Of a DNA stretch of 64,000 bases, positions 49,111 to 60,435 are shown piece by piece (the first letter of the stretch is position 1; each line of letters starts with the position of its first letter). The notes under the pieces were generated by a model that worked only from the letters and a program-made list of their open reading frames with translations, searched no databases and had not been told where the DNA came from. The DNA is from Paramacrobiotus metropolitanus (taxonomy: Eukaryota > Tardigrada > Eutardigrada > Parachela > Macrobiotidae): contig NW_026570239.1 of the NCBI RefSeq assembly GCF_019649055.1, forward strand, positions 744,001 to 808,000, given 5' to 3'. Both the position numbers and the translations under genes were made by a program.

Positions 49111-49617
49111 ATGTACGCTACAATATAGATACATGTATATTCTTATATCCAGTAAGTACTTTACGTACGTGTTCAGAGTATATACTAGAAGAAGGGACCA
49201 TTCCGTGGAGGAAGGGTGTCCGAGAAAATAGCGGACCGTGTCCGGGAAAATAGCGGAGAGTGCCTGTTGTCCGTAACTCTGGCGTAGTGTACAGCTACAG
49301 TGGCACTTGCGCCTATATGTTTTGTATGTGTACTTATATACTCGTATTTTACAGACGAGAGCACTACCGTCTTCTCTGATTTTATTAATAATAACTAACA
49401 ATATTATGAACATCGGAAGTATGTATTACACTTAAGACAACCAGTAAAACAAATTATACAACACTTACACAGTGTAAGATCTAGCAAGCATATAATAAAT
49501 ACATAATACACCCCTTCACCACTAACACCATCGCGACTATCGCCGCCCATGCCGACCACCACCACCGCCGCCGCCGTCATGCCGATAAACACTACCACCG
49601 CCGCTGCGGCCGGATCA
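49111..49617. other. Gene-free stretch
   Basis: Nothing supported. A short ACCACCACCGCCGCCGCC-type run lies near 49555-49610, just downstream of the minus-strand gene's stop. Confidence 0.4.
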
Positions 49618-50385
49618 TTAACCTGTCAGAATACCGTCGGTGGTCGGCGTGACTTGCATGCTGCCGGTCGTCGCTGTAATGGGCACCGTGACCGACAGAT
49701 GGATAAGAAACCAGTTGAGTGTCCGATCATACTTCAAGTCAGCGTAGCGCTGTGCGCAGGCTAACTTGAGCAGATTGGTACGGGTGGTTCCGTACAAGGC
49801 GGCTATTTTGCTTAGCTCTGCTTCTTCGTCTTTTTTGAGCTGCGCTATTCTTTGCTTGGCATCAGCAAGCTCATTCTCAGCAGTGGTTTTGCGGTACACC
49901 CATAAGGCGTCCTCGAGCGCCTCATCCCGATCCCGATTTTTTGGATCGGGATACCGTTTGATAGCGTCGAGCTTTATGGCATCCCTTAAATTTTTAGGGA
50001 TATTGGCGGGGATGATGCGACTTTTGTATGATAACAAAACACTCTCGATGTTCTTCACATAGTCGCGCGCTTTGACGGCATCATCCTGAAACTTTATGAT
50101 ATTGGTAGAAAATTCTACTATACGCCCCCCAAAAGTAACGTTTTCGACTGCGTGACTGATGGTTTCGTCTGCCGTTGCAGTAACATCGGAGCGCACCGTC
50201 GCTTTCAAGTGTCGCTCCGCTTCCAGACGACGCACGCAGCTGTTGTAGTCCTTGATGGAGATGGTAAGTAGATCCTCCAACTCCCGCACCCGGTTGAGTG
50301 CAACTCCATAATCGCGCTGCAGGCGCTCCCTCTGCTCAGCATCAGTCGTCGCTGTCTTTTGCCTCTTCGCGGACGGCTGTGGCAT
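49618..50385 (-). CDS. Coiled-coil protein of unknown function, 255 residues
   Basis: A full minus-strand frame from ATG (50385) to stop. The N-terminus has a basic patch (AKRQK) that could be a nuclear signal. Residues about 16-60 and 165-205 (ENELADAKQRIAQLKKDEEAELSKI in consecutive stretches) look like coiled coil. The C-terminus is Thr-rich. There is no recognised domain. It lies about 3.5 kb left of the virus-like polymerase gene and on the opposite strand, so it could be part of that element or a host gene. AG just before the ATG (TTTCATAG) could also be a splice acceptor, so an upstream exon is possible. Confidence 0.55.
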   Translation of the reverse strand: MPQPSAKRQKTATTDAEQRERLQRDYGVALNRVRELEDLLTISIKDYNSCVRRLEAERHLKATVRSDVTATADETISHAVENVTFGGRIVEFSTNIIKFQDDAVKARDYVKNIESVLLSYKSRIIPANIPKNLRDAIKLDAIKRYPDPKNRDRDEALEDALWVYRKTTAENELADAKQRIAQLKKDEEAELSKIAALYGTTRTNLLKLACAQRYADLKYDRTLNWFLIHLSVTVPITATTGSMQVTPTTDGILTG

Positions 50386-51189
50386 CTATGAAATATCAAA
50401 GATTAAAACAGTACAAGTATAATACAACAAACAAAAGTACATGACATTGATGAATATGTAACATACACACCTTAGTAAAGCAAATGTGTAAATCAAAAGT
50501 TGGTATGTAAGACGTAAGGTAATACCAAGAAATGTGCACTCAGAAACGGAAAAATTTACATTTTGTTACTTGTACGTGATATTATATAATGCAAGATGGC
50601 TCTGGACGCTGTTTCTTATGTATAGGTGGCGCGTTTTGGCTTGGTGTTTTTACCCCGCCCTGTATCTGTACACAGACTGACCAGAGAGGACAGAACAGCG
50701 TCTTCACGCCATATTGCTTCGCTGAGTTATATAATACCGTCCGCTATACAACGTCTGAATAAAACATAAAATTGTATTTTCTGATGTACAATCCTGTTTT
50801 ATGAATACTCCACATCGTTTGTCTATTAAATTGCGAAGAAAACGCGCATTATGAGATAGTCAACAATCACCATGTAAGTAATCACACATGAACGGCACTA
50901 TATATATTGTTTTCTCAGTGAAATGCACTAGGAGCGTTGCAGAACGCTATTGCTCGGTATTTTTCCCTGCTGCACTAGTTTGCACTGGCAAGTGGTGTTA
51001 GCACTCGTGAAAAAACTGGAAAATCATGAAAATAGGGCAAACCCCTGCCCGATTTTCCAATTTTTAACTACAGAGGAAAAAAACAATGAACGCTATACAA
51101 TGATATAATACATAACAAATAACTGTTTAATACACAGCACCGCTTACAGCATACAGCATGAGATTCTGTTCTGCGCGGTGGTGAAACCG
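50386..51189. other. Gene-free stretch
   Basis: No coding region, RNA gene or repeat recognised. It ends at the start of the GC-rich minisatellite. Confidence 0.4.
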
Positions 51190-52790
51190 ACAGCAATACA
51201 GCCACAGTAAATGAACGGCATCCGCACACCGTACGCCGGCTGCACTCGGAGCGTCCACGGTGGTTTTGACAGAAACCACGCCGTGCACGGCATGCCCACA
51301 CCACACACCCGCCCCGCGACGTCCACGGCGGTGTTTGCAGTATCATGGCCGTACACGGCATCCCACAAAACTCCAGCTGCTGCACCTACAACGTCCACCC
51401 AAAGTGGACGGCATCCGCACACCGTGCGCCGGCTGCACACAGAGCGGCCACGGTAGTGTTGAAAGTAGACACGCCGTGCACGGCGTGCCCACACCACACT
51501 CCCGCTCCGCGACGTCCACGGTGGTGTTAATATCAGACACGCCGCGCACGGCATGCCCACACCACACTCCCGCCCCGCGACGTCCACGTTGGTGTTGATA
51601 TCAGACACGCCGTGCACGGCATGCCCACACCACACTCCCGCTCCGCGACGTCCACGGTGGTGTTAATATCAGACACGCCGCGCACGGCATGCCCACACCA
51701 CACTCCCGCCCCGCGACGTCCACGGTGGTGTTGATATCAGACACGCCGTGCACGGCATGCCCACACCACACTCCCGCTCCGCGACGTACACGGTGGTGTT
51801 AATATTAGACACGCCGTGCACGGCATGCCCACACCACACTCCCGCCCCGCGACGTCCACGGCGGCCTTCGTAATAGCCACACCGTGCACGACATCCTCAA
51901 ACACCGGCTGCTGCACCCGCAACGTCCACCCAAAGTGGACGGCATCCGCACACCGTGCGCCGGCTGCACACAGAGCGGCCATGGTAATGTTAATAGCAGG
52001 CACACCGTGCACGGCATGCCCACACCACACACCTGCCCCGCTCGGTCCACGGCGGTGGTCGCAGTAGCACCACCGTGCAAGGCATCCCCACACCACACCG
52101 GCTGCTGCACCCGCAACGTCCACCCAAAGTGGACGGCATCCGCACACCGTGCGCCGGCTGCACACAGAGCGGCCACGGTAATGTTAATAGCAGGCACGCC
52201 GTGCACGGCATACCCACACCACACCCGCTGCTGCACCCGCAACGTTCACACAACGTTGACGGCATTCGCACACCGTACGCTGGCTGCACGCAGAGCGGCC
52301 ACGGTAGTGAAAGTAGACACGCCGTGCACGGCATGCCCACACCACACACCCTCCCCACGACGTCCACGGTGGTGTTAATATCAGACACGCCGTGCACGGC
52401 ATGCCCACACCACACACCCGCCCCGCGACGTCCACGGTAGTGTTGAAAGTAGACACGCCGTGCACGGCATGCCCACACCACACACCCTCCCCGCGACGTC
52501 CACGGTAGTGTTGAAAGTAGACACGCCGTGCACGGCATGCCCACACCACACCCGCCCCGCGACGTCCACGGCGGCTTTTGCAATAGCCACACGCTGGCTG
52601 CACAGGCGACGTCCACGGTTGTGTTAACAGTAGACACGCCGTGCACGGCATGCCCACACCACACCCGCCCCGCGACATCCACGGTGGTGTTGACAGTATA
52701 CATGCCGTGCGCGGCATGCCATCACCTCACACACCCACACCACACGTCGGCTACAACAGCGAAATCCACACACCGTGAACGGCATCTGCA
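51190..52790. repeat. GC-rich minisatellite, 68-base unit with a 12-base palindrome
   Basis: From 51511 to 51851 successive GACGTCCACG words start 68 bases apart (51511, 51579, 51647, 51715, 51783, 51851). Elsewhere units vary in length. Most units carry GCCGTGCACGGC, a perfect 12-base palindrome, followed by ATGCCCACACCACA. Longer variants insert a GCACACCGTGCGCCGGCTGC segment. Because 68 is not a multiple of three, long open frames appear on both strands; these are repeat shadows. It is CpG-rich, unlike its surroundings. Confidence 0.92.
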
Positions 52791-53775
52791 CGCCGGCTGC
52801 ACTCTTGACGTCACCGCACCGGGGGCTTTGTGAACACCACACACCGGCCACTGGCTGCACCCACACACGGCGTTCACGGCATGCGTACACCACACACCAC
52901 ACCCCGGCTACACCCGCCACGTCCATGCACCGTGAACGGTATTCGCACACCGGTTGCTGGTTGCACTCGCTGGCGGTGCTAATCTCACTGTACCATCCTG
53001 TACATGACATTCACGCGCCGGCCGCTAGCAGCAGCTGCATGCGCCACGTCCACGCCGGTACCAATCATACTGTACCACACTGCACGGCATTGTCGCACTG
53101 CGTCTGTTGGTGTTTTACCACACACCGGCGCTGCATCCGAGACGTCCACGGTGGTACTAAACACAAGGTGCATAACAAATGCCGACGGCATTGTACACGA
53201 CACACGTACTGTGTCTGATGGTGGTGCTCGCCACGCGTCGGTTGCAACTATGACGTGACACTAACCAAGCTATGTAATAAGCGTTAAGTAACTGCACACC
53301 AGCCAGGAGCCCCCCCCCTTTGCTTAACATTGTACACAATAAGCAGGCTGGTGCATTCGCACGACATCGCCGCGCAGCGCTTCGCGTCCGGTTGCAACCG
53401 GCTTTACCACACAGTATCAGGTGGTATCGGCCACACCGCAGTGTAGAATAGCTAGAGCCGTACAATGTACCAACTAGATATAATATACTGTGCATGTACC
53501 AGTATATCTGCTGGCCCGATTCGACGCCATCTTTGCATCAAGTTTCAGTAGTCTATTGTACCACACCGCTTCTGCAGCTGTGCAGGAACGCTACGGGTGC
53601 ATAATGCAGTTACCCAACTTCTAATACAAATTGCGAACGGTGGCCTCGTAATACAGTGTATTTATCACGGTACCCGCAATATGCAGTAGTGATCAAAACT
53701 CTGCGGCTTCATCAACAACATCAACGGTTGTGCTAACCGCACTATTTGCACATTGTGAAGGCACTACTCAGCGCC
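52791..53775. other. Degenerate minisatellite edge and gene-free stretch
   Basis: From 52791 to about 53250 the sequence keeps scattered words of the 68-base repeat (CACCGTGAACGG, GACGTCCACGG) but no period. From 53250 to 53775 I see no gene. The left end of the virus-like element may lie in here; I found no terminal repeat. Confidence 0.45.
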
Positions 53776-55000
53776 ATGCGACTCTGTCCCGCTCTTCTAC
53801 GCTTTAATAAGCACCAGTTTCCACACACCTATATACTCAGAATGCATATGCTTCCTATGTTTAAAACGATGGACCGGAAAAAGGTTCCGGCTACCGGAAT
53901 CCGAAAGAAAAAGCCACTAATCCAGAAGTCGCTGCCAGATCCCGTCCTACTCTCGCTGCTACCAAAATGCCCATGCTGTCAGCTCGTTGTCGAACCATCC
54001 CGCCTTCCATCACACCTTTTCAACGGCTGCCCATTCGCGCGCGATCAGCTCGAACAGTTTCACGCAAAGGACAAAGCCACCACAGAGAAGGCATACCTGG
54101 CCTTATCACGCTTCCAGTGTCCCCCATTGGAGTTCATGCACTTTGAAGATGGATTCCATAACGCACTAGCCAAAACGCTCGGTGTGCGTTTAGCCAAGGC
54201 TCACGATGCGTTCAAGTATAATGTCGATTACAAGAGCCGCCAATATACCGACGAATGGAATTTGAAATTGCTGACCAACAGTATGGGGCTTACCTTGAGA
54301 GAGTTTCTTGTGGAACTGTCGCGGTCGAATGTTTTCGTCATTCCTCTTGTTATCTGTACAGCATCGCAGCGCGATCAGTTCAGCCATATGTGTGTCTTAT
54401 GCATCGTTGCTACGTGTAAGGCTTAAGTTTTTTAAGAACCTAATTTGATGATGTAAAACAGTTTGTAATGCGTTTGCAGACGCCAAAGTCAAATGTTTCG
54501 TTTTTGACTCTTGTGGCGAAAGCCCCGGACACGAAGTGATTGTCAGTGCTCTGCTTCAAGCTGTCCGTAAAAAAGCGCGCAAACATCCAGATTTGTTTGA
54601 TCGTTTTGGTGATGACCGATGGGAAGACCGACCGCCAAAGCCGTTGAACAGTTATAACCTCCAGCAAGATGGCGATTACCTGCAAGATTCTTGCTATTGC
54701 CTGTCGCGTCTCTTTATAACCAACTTCCTGCACAACGTAGGTTATTTCTATTAGGTGCGCACTAGTACAACTGCTGAATAAGTTTTAATTTATTTTCTTC
54801 CAGTTTGACAGCGAACAGAACATGGACCTGCTGCTAAAAAAGGCTAGCGACTACACTGAGGACGACGCATTCCGACTCAACAAGCCGAAAAACAGAGAAG
54901 AATTGGACAACGTAGCTGATCTTGTGCAGAAATACATGGGTGGGAGCTACTTGATGAACCTTATGTCGGATCGGCTGATGGATTTCATGACTAAGAACAG
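53776..55000 (+). CDS. N-terminal exons of the family B DNA polymerase gene, with a Rad18-type zinc finger
   Basis: Three exons, to 54415 (start uncertain; ATG candidates at 53776 and 53857), 54480-54736 and 54804-55000, join in phase through GT-AG introns of 64 and 67 bases. A third intron (55001-55057, GTAAGT to TTTTAG) joins them in frame to the large polymerase exon. The first exon has a basic stretch, then CPCCQLVVEPSRLPSHL ending NGC, a C-C-H-C pattern like Rad18/UBZ4 ubiquitin-binding fingers. The rest is not recognised. The alternative is a separate gene upstream whose last donor is used by chance; the phase match argues against it. Confidence 0.6.
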
Positions 55001-55057
55001 GTAAGTCAGAACTTAAGCTAATTTATACTGCTGTTTTACATCTAGCCAACTTTTTAG

Positions 55058-57234
55058 GAAAATAATACCGGAGAAACTTGTAAAAGGAATGGATCCTTTT
55101 GCAAACGACGGATTCAACTTTGACATGTATGAGTCGCCGCCATCTTCCGTTGCCGCACCGGAGGATTTGGATTTTCCAACCGGTGGAATGGATTGGGATA
55201 CAATAGATCCAGATGTCCTCGCGGCTCAAGTTACCCAGAACAGCGAAGCGGTGCCAAACGCAGAACTCGTCCCCATAATCGTGCAACCGCTGCCCATTGC
55301 CCAGAGTCAGGAGATAGTGCCCATGGAAATTGATCAAGATGGCGGTGCGACCTCGACTGCAGAGCAGCCAAATGTCGAGGAAGGAGATCTGGTTACGGAA
55401 GATCTCAACGGGTATGCACCGATCGTCGACCAGACAACGCCAATTTTGATAGCTCCAGCAGCAGTTCCCAAGTATGACTGGAGCAACGTGTTCGAGTTGC
55501 ATAGGGATGGTAGAGCGGCCAACCGACAATGGGGCCAGTCGAAAGTTTATTGGAGGACGCATTTTCAAAACTTACCGGCTCAATTTGACGGTCCTACGTC
55601 GATTCTCGTTCTGCCGGACGCGTTGGAAGAAATTTTGCGTTTATGCACCGAAGATTTCCATAAAGATGACAAAGTCGGTTTGGAGATTAGCAGTTCCGTG
55701 TTCCAATCTGAAAAACGCGCTATTTGCGTCCCTATCCGAAAACTGGAAAATTTACGCGTTGATGATATAATGCAGATTGTTTCATTGGTGAATTCCGGAG
55801 ATAAGCTTTGCATTGACGAAAGTTTTTTTGTTCGCGTTACACATGTGGCGCTTCCAAGAGGTGGCGCAAAGCCACGCAAGCATATCCATTCTTCTTTTGA
55901 TCGGAAAAAATGGAGTAAGTCCATTGTGCAGGTGAAAGTCAACAAGAATTTGTGCCTGCCCGCCTGCCTTATCCTTGGCAAATACCACAACGCTGTCCAC
56001 AAAGATAAGAAAGCTTGGAAAGTTCTAACTGACAGTCGTTGCAAACGCTTGCAAAATGAAGCGGAAAAATTAGTGAAAGATGCTGGTCTTACGGTCGGAG
56101 ATAAGTTTGGGATTGCCGATATCCCGCGGTTTCATGCCACAGCACTGAAGAACTTCCAGGTTAAGGTGGTTTCAGCTTCCACCTTGAACCAAGTGTTTGC
56201 CCGCCATCCTGAAGAGCGTGGCAATCGTAAGATAATCTATATCTTACATGAGAACGACCATTTCGACCTTATTACGAAACCGTCAGGATTTCACAGACGC
56301 GGGTACTACTGTCACGATTGTGACCTCCCACACGACCACAAAGAGCGTCACAGGTGCCAAAACATTTGCAATGGCCGTTATCGCAGTAAAGATGAATGTG
56401 CTGAAGAGGAGAAGGTTTTTTGTAACAACTGTGGCCGCACCTTTAACAACCGGAAATGTCTTGAACTACATGAAAAGCCTCGAAAAAACCAGCTGACCTT
56501 TTGCGAACAGCTTTTTGTTTGTGGGTCCTGTAACAAGTTCGTTAGTCTACTGCGACGACCTGGCCAGAAGCATGTATGCGATGAGATGTATTGCGGAATC
56601 TGTAAAGAGTGGGTGCTGCAATCGCACCGCTGCTTCATGAAGCCAATCGAAAGTCGAGTATATCCATCGACACCGCAGCACATATATTTCGATTACGAAA
56701 CTTACCAGGATGAGGATGGCGTGCATAGACCGTGCTATGTTGTTGCCCAGTATGTGGACGGGCAGGAGTTTCGGTTCCCACCTGACGGGACACCAATGGA
56801 AGGTTACGATGTGCAAAAAGAATTTGGCCAGTGGGTTTACTCTGAAAAGCACCGGGGTTTCACACTCATTGCACATAATCTGCGTGGCTATGACGGACAT
56901 TTCTTACTATCATACCTTCTGGAGAACAACTTAAAAGGTGTGGAAGTAATACGGCGGGGAAGTCAGCTTCTGGACATCAGATACCCGGCGTTGGATATGA
57001 ACGCTCGTGATACGCTGAATTTCGTGATGACAAAGTTGTCGGCTTTTCCGAAGGCTGTTGGTTTGGATGAGTGCGAAGAAAAGGGAACGTTTCCCCATGG
57101 GCTCAGTCATCCTGAAAATTTCGACAAAGTCGTTCCGTTTCCGAATACGGACAAGTACATGTATGAAGGGCTCAACAGGAAGTCCCGAAGAGAATTTGAA
57201 CAGTGGCACGCCGAAGAAAAACAACGAAAAAACG
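55058..57234 (+). CDS. Protein-primed family B DNA polymerase, exonuclease half
   Basis: One long exon (open from 55058, with an internal ATG at 55089) ending at AACG|GTAAGG. The N-terminal part is acidic. Cys/His-rich segments between about 56300 and 56640 (for example CHDCDLPHDH and CNNCGRTF) look like zinc-binding fingers, as in Polinton/adintovirus polymerases. The proofreading exonuclease motif I is FDYETY (near 56690) and motif II is AHNLRGYDGHFL (near 56870). Motif III follows in the next exon. The product would copy a linear element, primed by a protein. No stop or shift is seen within this exon. Confidence 0.88.
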
Positions 57235-57309
57235 GTAAGGTTTTAGAAAATATCTAATTTCTTTTACAAAACAAAACGTTCAAATCCTTTAATTTTTTTA
57301 AATTCTTAG

Positions 57310-59126
57310 GTTTGTTCGATTTTCGGCAAGAAATGGCATCGTATTGCTCTCAGGATGTCACCATATTAAGGAAATGCGCACTAAGATTCCGTCAGAACTT
57401 CCTTAATATGACAAAAATCGACCCCTTTGCCAGTGTTACGATAGCATCTGCCTGCAAGAAATATTATCAAACCCAACTTCTGAAGCCAAATGAAATCGCT
57501 GTAATTTCCGGGAACGGCTATCAGGCAAACCGGAGAACAAGTATGGAAGCTACGCAATGGTTGGAATGGGAAAAGATGGATCACCCCGGCATAGAGCATG
57601 GTCGTACTGGAAAAGAAGCTAGGGTTGGTCGATATTTTGTGGATGGCCACGATAAACCAGCAAAAACGGTTTACGAATATAACGGCTGTGTTCATCATGG
57701 ACATCCGGAATGCACAGAAGAGGAAGATCGTGCTCCATATTCAAACAAAACTATGCGGGAAGTTTATGAAGAGTGGAAAGAGAAGGAAGCATACCTGAAA
57801 AGCCGTAAGCTCAAAGTCGAAGTCAAGTGGTCCTGTGAATGGTTGAAAGAGAGAAAGGATCCGGACATTGCGCAGTTTATCCTCAATCAGAATTTGCGTG
57901 ATCCCCTGCAACCAAGAAATGCCTTTAAGGGCGGTCGCACCAACGCTTCGCGACTATACAAAGTGGTCGAAGAAGGAGAAAAGATACTGCATTACGATAT
58001 CGTTTCGTTGTATCCTTTTGTGAACAAGACGGCAGAGTATCCTATTGGCCATCCTGATATCATCGTGTCTAATTTTAAACCAGTCACGGAGTACTTTGGG
58101 TTTGTTCACTGTAAAGTTCTTCCACCTGAACGACTGCGCTATCCTGTGCTGCCAACGACGATAAACGGCAAGTTGATGTTCGCTTTATGCGGCGAGTGCG
58201 CCAAGCAGTGCAGGAATGATTACTGTCCACACACAGACCAGGAACGATGTATTGATGGCGTCTGGTGTACCCCAGAACTCAACTACGCGATAGCAAAAGG
58301 ATACAAAGTGGTTGAAACGTATGAAGTATGGCATTGGCCGGAAAGACGATCCGGATTATTCGAAGACTACGTGAACATGTTTTTGAAGGAAAAGATTGAA
58401 GCGAGCGGCTTCCCCGTCGACTGTAGTACAGAAGAACAGAAGCGCGCCTACATCGAAGAAGTTTTTAAGCGTGATGGAATCCGTCTAGATTACCACAAAG
58501 TTGAGGATAACCCTGCCCGCCGTGCCGTAGCAAAGCTTATGCTCAATTCTTTCTGGGGGAAATTTGGACAAAGAGATAATCTACATCAAACGCGTTTTAT
58601 CTATTCACCGAAGGAATTTCACGATTTATTGCGATCCGAAGCCTTTGACATCTTCAGCATACACGCTGTGACACCGAACTGTATGATGGTCACCTACGCA
58701 AAGCGGGATGAATATAACGAAGGCAGTGACGGTGTGAATGTCGCCATCGCTGCTTTTACGACCAGCCATGCTCGCTTAAAGCTTCTTGAGACTATGAATC
58801 GTCTTGGTGAGCGGTTGTTATATTACGACACGGATTCCGTTATCTTCGTTCATAAAGACGGTGATTGGCTCCCCGAGTCAGGATGTGGTCTTGGAAAATG
58901 GACGAATGAGCTTAAGCCCGGGGAATCTCATATTGTCCGATTCGTTTCTTGCGGTCCCAAAGTTTACAGCTACGAGACCGACACAGGTCGCGTTGAATTG
59001 AAAGTGAAGGGGCTTACCCAGAATGGATACACGGAAGACATCTTGGACGAAGAAATGGTCCGAACCGGTCGCGAGTTGAACTTCGACGCATTGGAGACAC
59101 TGCTCAAAGACCGAAATTCAATGAAG
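57310..59126 (+). CDS. Protein-primed family B DNA polymerase, polymerase half
   Basis: Joined in phase to the preceding exon by a 75-base intron. The exonuclease motif III region is YCSQDV (near 57345). Polymerase motif A is YDIVSLYPF (near 57994), motif B is KLMLNSFWGKFGQ (near 58535), and motif C is YYDTDSV (near 58822), with the catalytic aspartates in place. The order and the CxxC-rich insert between A and B fit Polinton/adintovirus enzymes. The exon ends at ATGAAG|GTTAAT, a weak but usable donor. All catalytic residues appear intact, so it may still be functional or recently integrated. Confidence 0.9.
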
Positions 59127-59206
59127 GTTAATACAAGTTTATTGCACGTTCTTGTTATGTGGTTTAATACTGCAGAGGCATTATTTCACTAATTTTGTTT
59201 TTGCAG

Positions 59207-59386
59207 ATTGTGTATCCGCAACACATAACCCGTAATGTGAAAACACAAGAGATCTGTACGGTGAAGCTTACCAAGCACTTGCGACTGGTCTATGATAAGC
59301 GGATCCTTTTGGATGATTTTCGTACCGCCCCTTTTGGTTTGAAAAGCGTGGTACGTATATATTGCCAGCTGAGTCTTTTAACGTGA
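59207..59386 (+). CDS. C-terminal exon of the DNA polymerase
   Basis: After TTTTTGCAG, an in-phase exon carries HLRLVYDKRIL and LDDFRTAPFG, a typical C-terminal signature of Polinton-type polymerases. The TGA stop (59384-59386) lies inside the GTGACAG of the first promoter-like motif. A GTACGT after AAAAGCGTG could instead be a donor for one more small exon. Confidence 0.75.
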   Translation: MVYPQHITRNVKTQEICTVKLTKHLRLVYDKRILLDDFRTAPFGLKSVVRIYCQLSLLT

Positions 59387-59410
59387 CAGAAGTTTACGAG
59401 AAAGTATATG
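59383..59410 (+). promoter_or_regulatory. Promoter-like motif 1
   Basis: GTGACAGAAGTTTACGAG followed at once by AAAGTATATG, a TATA-like stretch. It stands 191 bases before the ATG at 59574 and overlaps the polymerase stop codon. It is one of four related copies, each upstream of a gene of the element. Confidence 0.6.
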
Positions 59411-59573
59411 TTGCAGAGCATGAAGCAGTTAAGCATACTCGCTTAGGATGAAGCAGTAGTCATTACATTGTTGGTTCTTGTGTTCTGTAGTTAGACCAAA
59501 CCCAGCCAGCGTCTCAGCCGGTCGAGTGATTCCTGTTTGCCAGTTTGAGCGTGTTTGATTACGGGCCACAACC

Positions 59574-60008
59574 ATGAAAGTTTTCCTCGAAGATGCTACG
59601 ACAAAGTGGTTCAATTTTAAAGACGATCGTTATGTTGGATTTCATAAGAAGACGCAAGCTGTCACCTTTTGCCGCATATTTTCGACAGAAGGAGACCAAC
59701 GCTATGTATATACTGCTATGGAATTATCCAGTCATATTCTTCGTCAGATTTTCCAGGCCATTGCCAATCATACTATCCAGGACCTTTTGGATACTGCCAT
59801 TTTGAAGAACAGACCGACGCATCTTATTCTTAAAGGCGACGGTAATGACGACGACGAACTTGATATTTCCTTTAAAGCTGGAAAATTTTGTTGTATCTTT
59901 TTTAAGCAAAAGAAAAATAGAACGACCGTAAGATTTTCGCATAAGAAATTTCATGATATGTTTGCCGCTCTGGAATCGTTTTGCTGTCCTTCTCCTGATG
60001 CTGTGTAA
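59574..60008 (+). CDS. Unknown small protein A, 144 residues, paralogue of the protein at 61040
   Basis: A single exon with ATG at 59574 and a promoter-like motif upstream. It seems to have two similar halves, each with strands followed by a helix: VGFHKKTQAVTFCRIF then YTAMELSSHILRQIFQAI, and DISFKAGKFCCIFF then TTVRFSHKKFHDMFAAL. The protein at 61040-61480 follows the same plan. The strand-strand-helix pattern faintly recalls PC4-type single-strand DNA-binding coactivators, but the match is too weak to assign. Together with the TBP-like gene nearby, a transcription or DNA-binding role is possible. Confidence 0.65.
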   Translation: MKVFLEDATTKWFNFKDDRYVGFHKKTQAVTFCRIFSTEGDQRYVYTAMELSSHILRQIFQAIANHTIQDLLDTAILKNRPTHLILKGDGNDDDELDISFKAGKFCCIFFKQKKNRTTVRFSHKKFHDMFAALESFCCPSPDAV

Positions 60009-60057
60009 ATAAATCTGATAATTTGCATGATTATTTTTTTACAGCATGTTGTACTTA

Positions 60058-60234
60058 AAATATTTTTTAAAAAATGGAAAAAAAAGCGAAAATGAAAAAA
60101 ATGCAAAAAAAAATAAAAAACTGGAAAAGAATAAAAAAAGGGGTAAAAAAATTGAAATAAACTGAAAAAAATGCTTAAAAAAATGAATAAAAAATGAAAA
60201 AAATATTTAAAAAAAAAAGAAAAAAGAAAAAAAA
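60058..60234. repeat. A-rich low-complexity tract
   Basis: Runs of A broken by single G, T or C (GAAAAAAATG-like words) between the unknown gene and the BIR gene. No coding value. Confidence 0.8.
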
Positions 60235-60295
60235 CCCCAATCTGCGGTTGTGCTAAATTGTCCTATAAAGGCGATCTGGTCTGGCTGCAGTTTGG
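60234..60295 (+). promoter_or_regulatory. Intergenic block, copy 1 (partial)
   Basis: CCCCAATCTGCGG, then CTAAATTGTC and GGTCTGGCTGCAG. It resembles the fuller blocks at 61606 and 63339, but the GGGC half of the hairpin is missing. It precedes promoter-like motif 2. Confidence 0.4.
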
Positions 60296-60308
60296 GTTTT
60301 CTTACTTT

Positions 60309-60337
60309 GTGACAGAAGTCTACGAAGAATAGTATAG
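60309..60337 (+). promoter_or_regulatory. Promoter-like motif 2
   Basis: GTGACAGAAGTCTACGAAG followed by AATAGTATAG, a TATA-like stretch, 127 bases before the ATG of the BIR gene at 60436. Confidence 0.6.
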
Positions 60338-60435
60338 TTTATTGCACTAAGGAGCGGTCACGCAAGTAACCAGGTATCACAACTGCTTGCCACTCGCGCG
60401 TTTATTCAGTGTAATATTTGACAGGTATTGTTAAA

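Noticed and set aside
51190-52790. CRISPR-like array
   Set aside because: The units are tandem without unique spacers of fixed size, and this is animal nuclear DNA.
51144-52833. Long frames on both strands in the GC-rich minisatellite
   Set aside because: A 68-base GC-rich period keeps all frames open for long stretches; the encoded Cys/Trp/Arg-rich peptides merely repeat.
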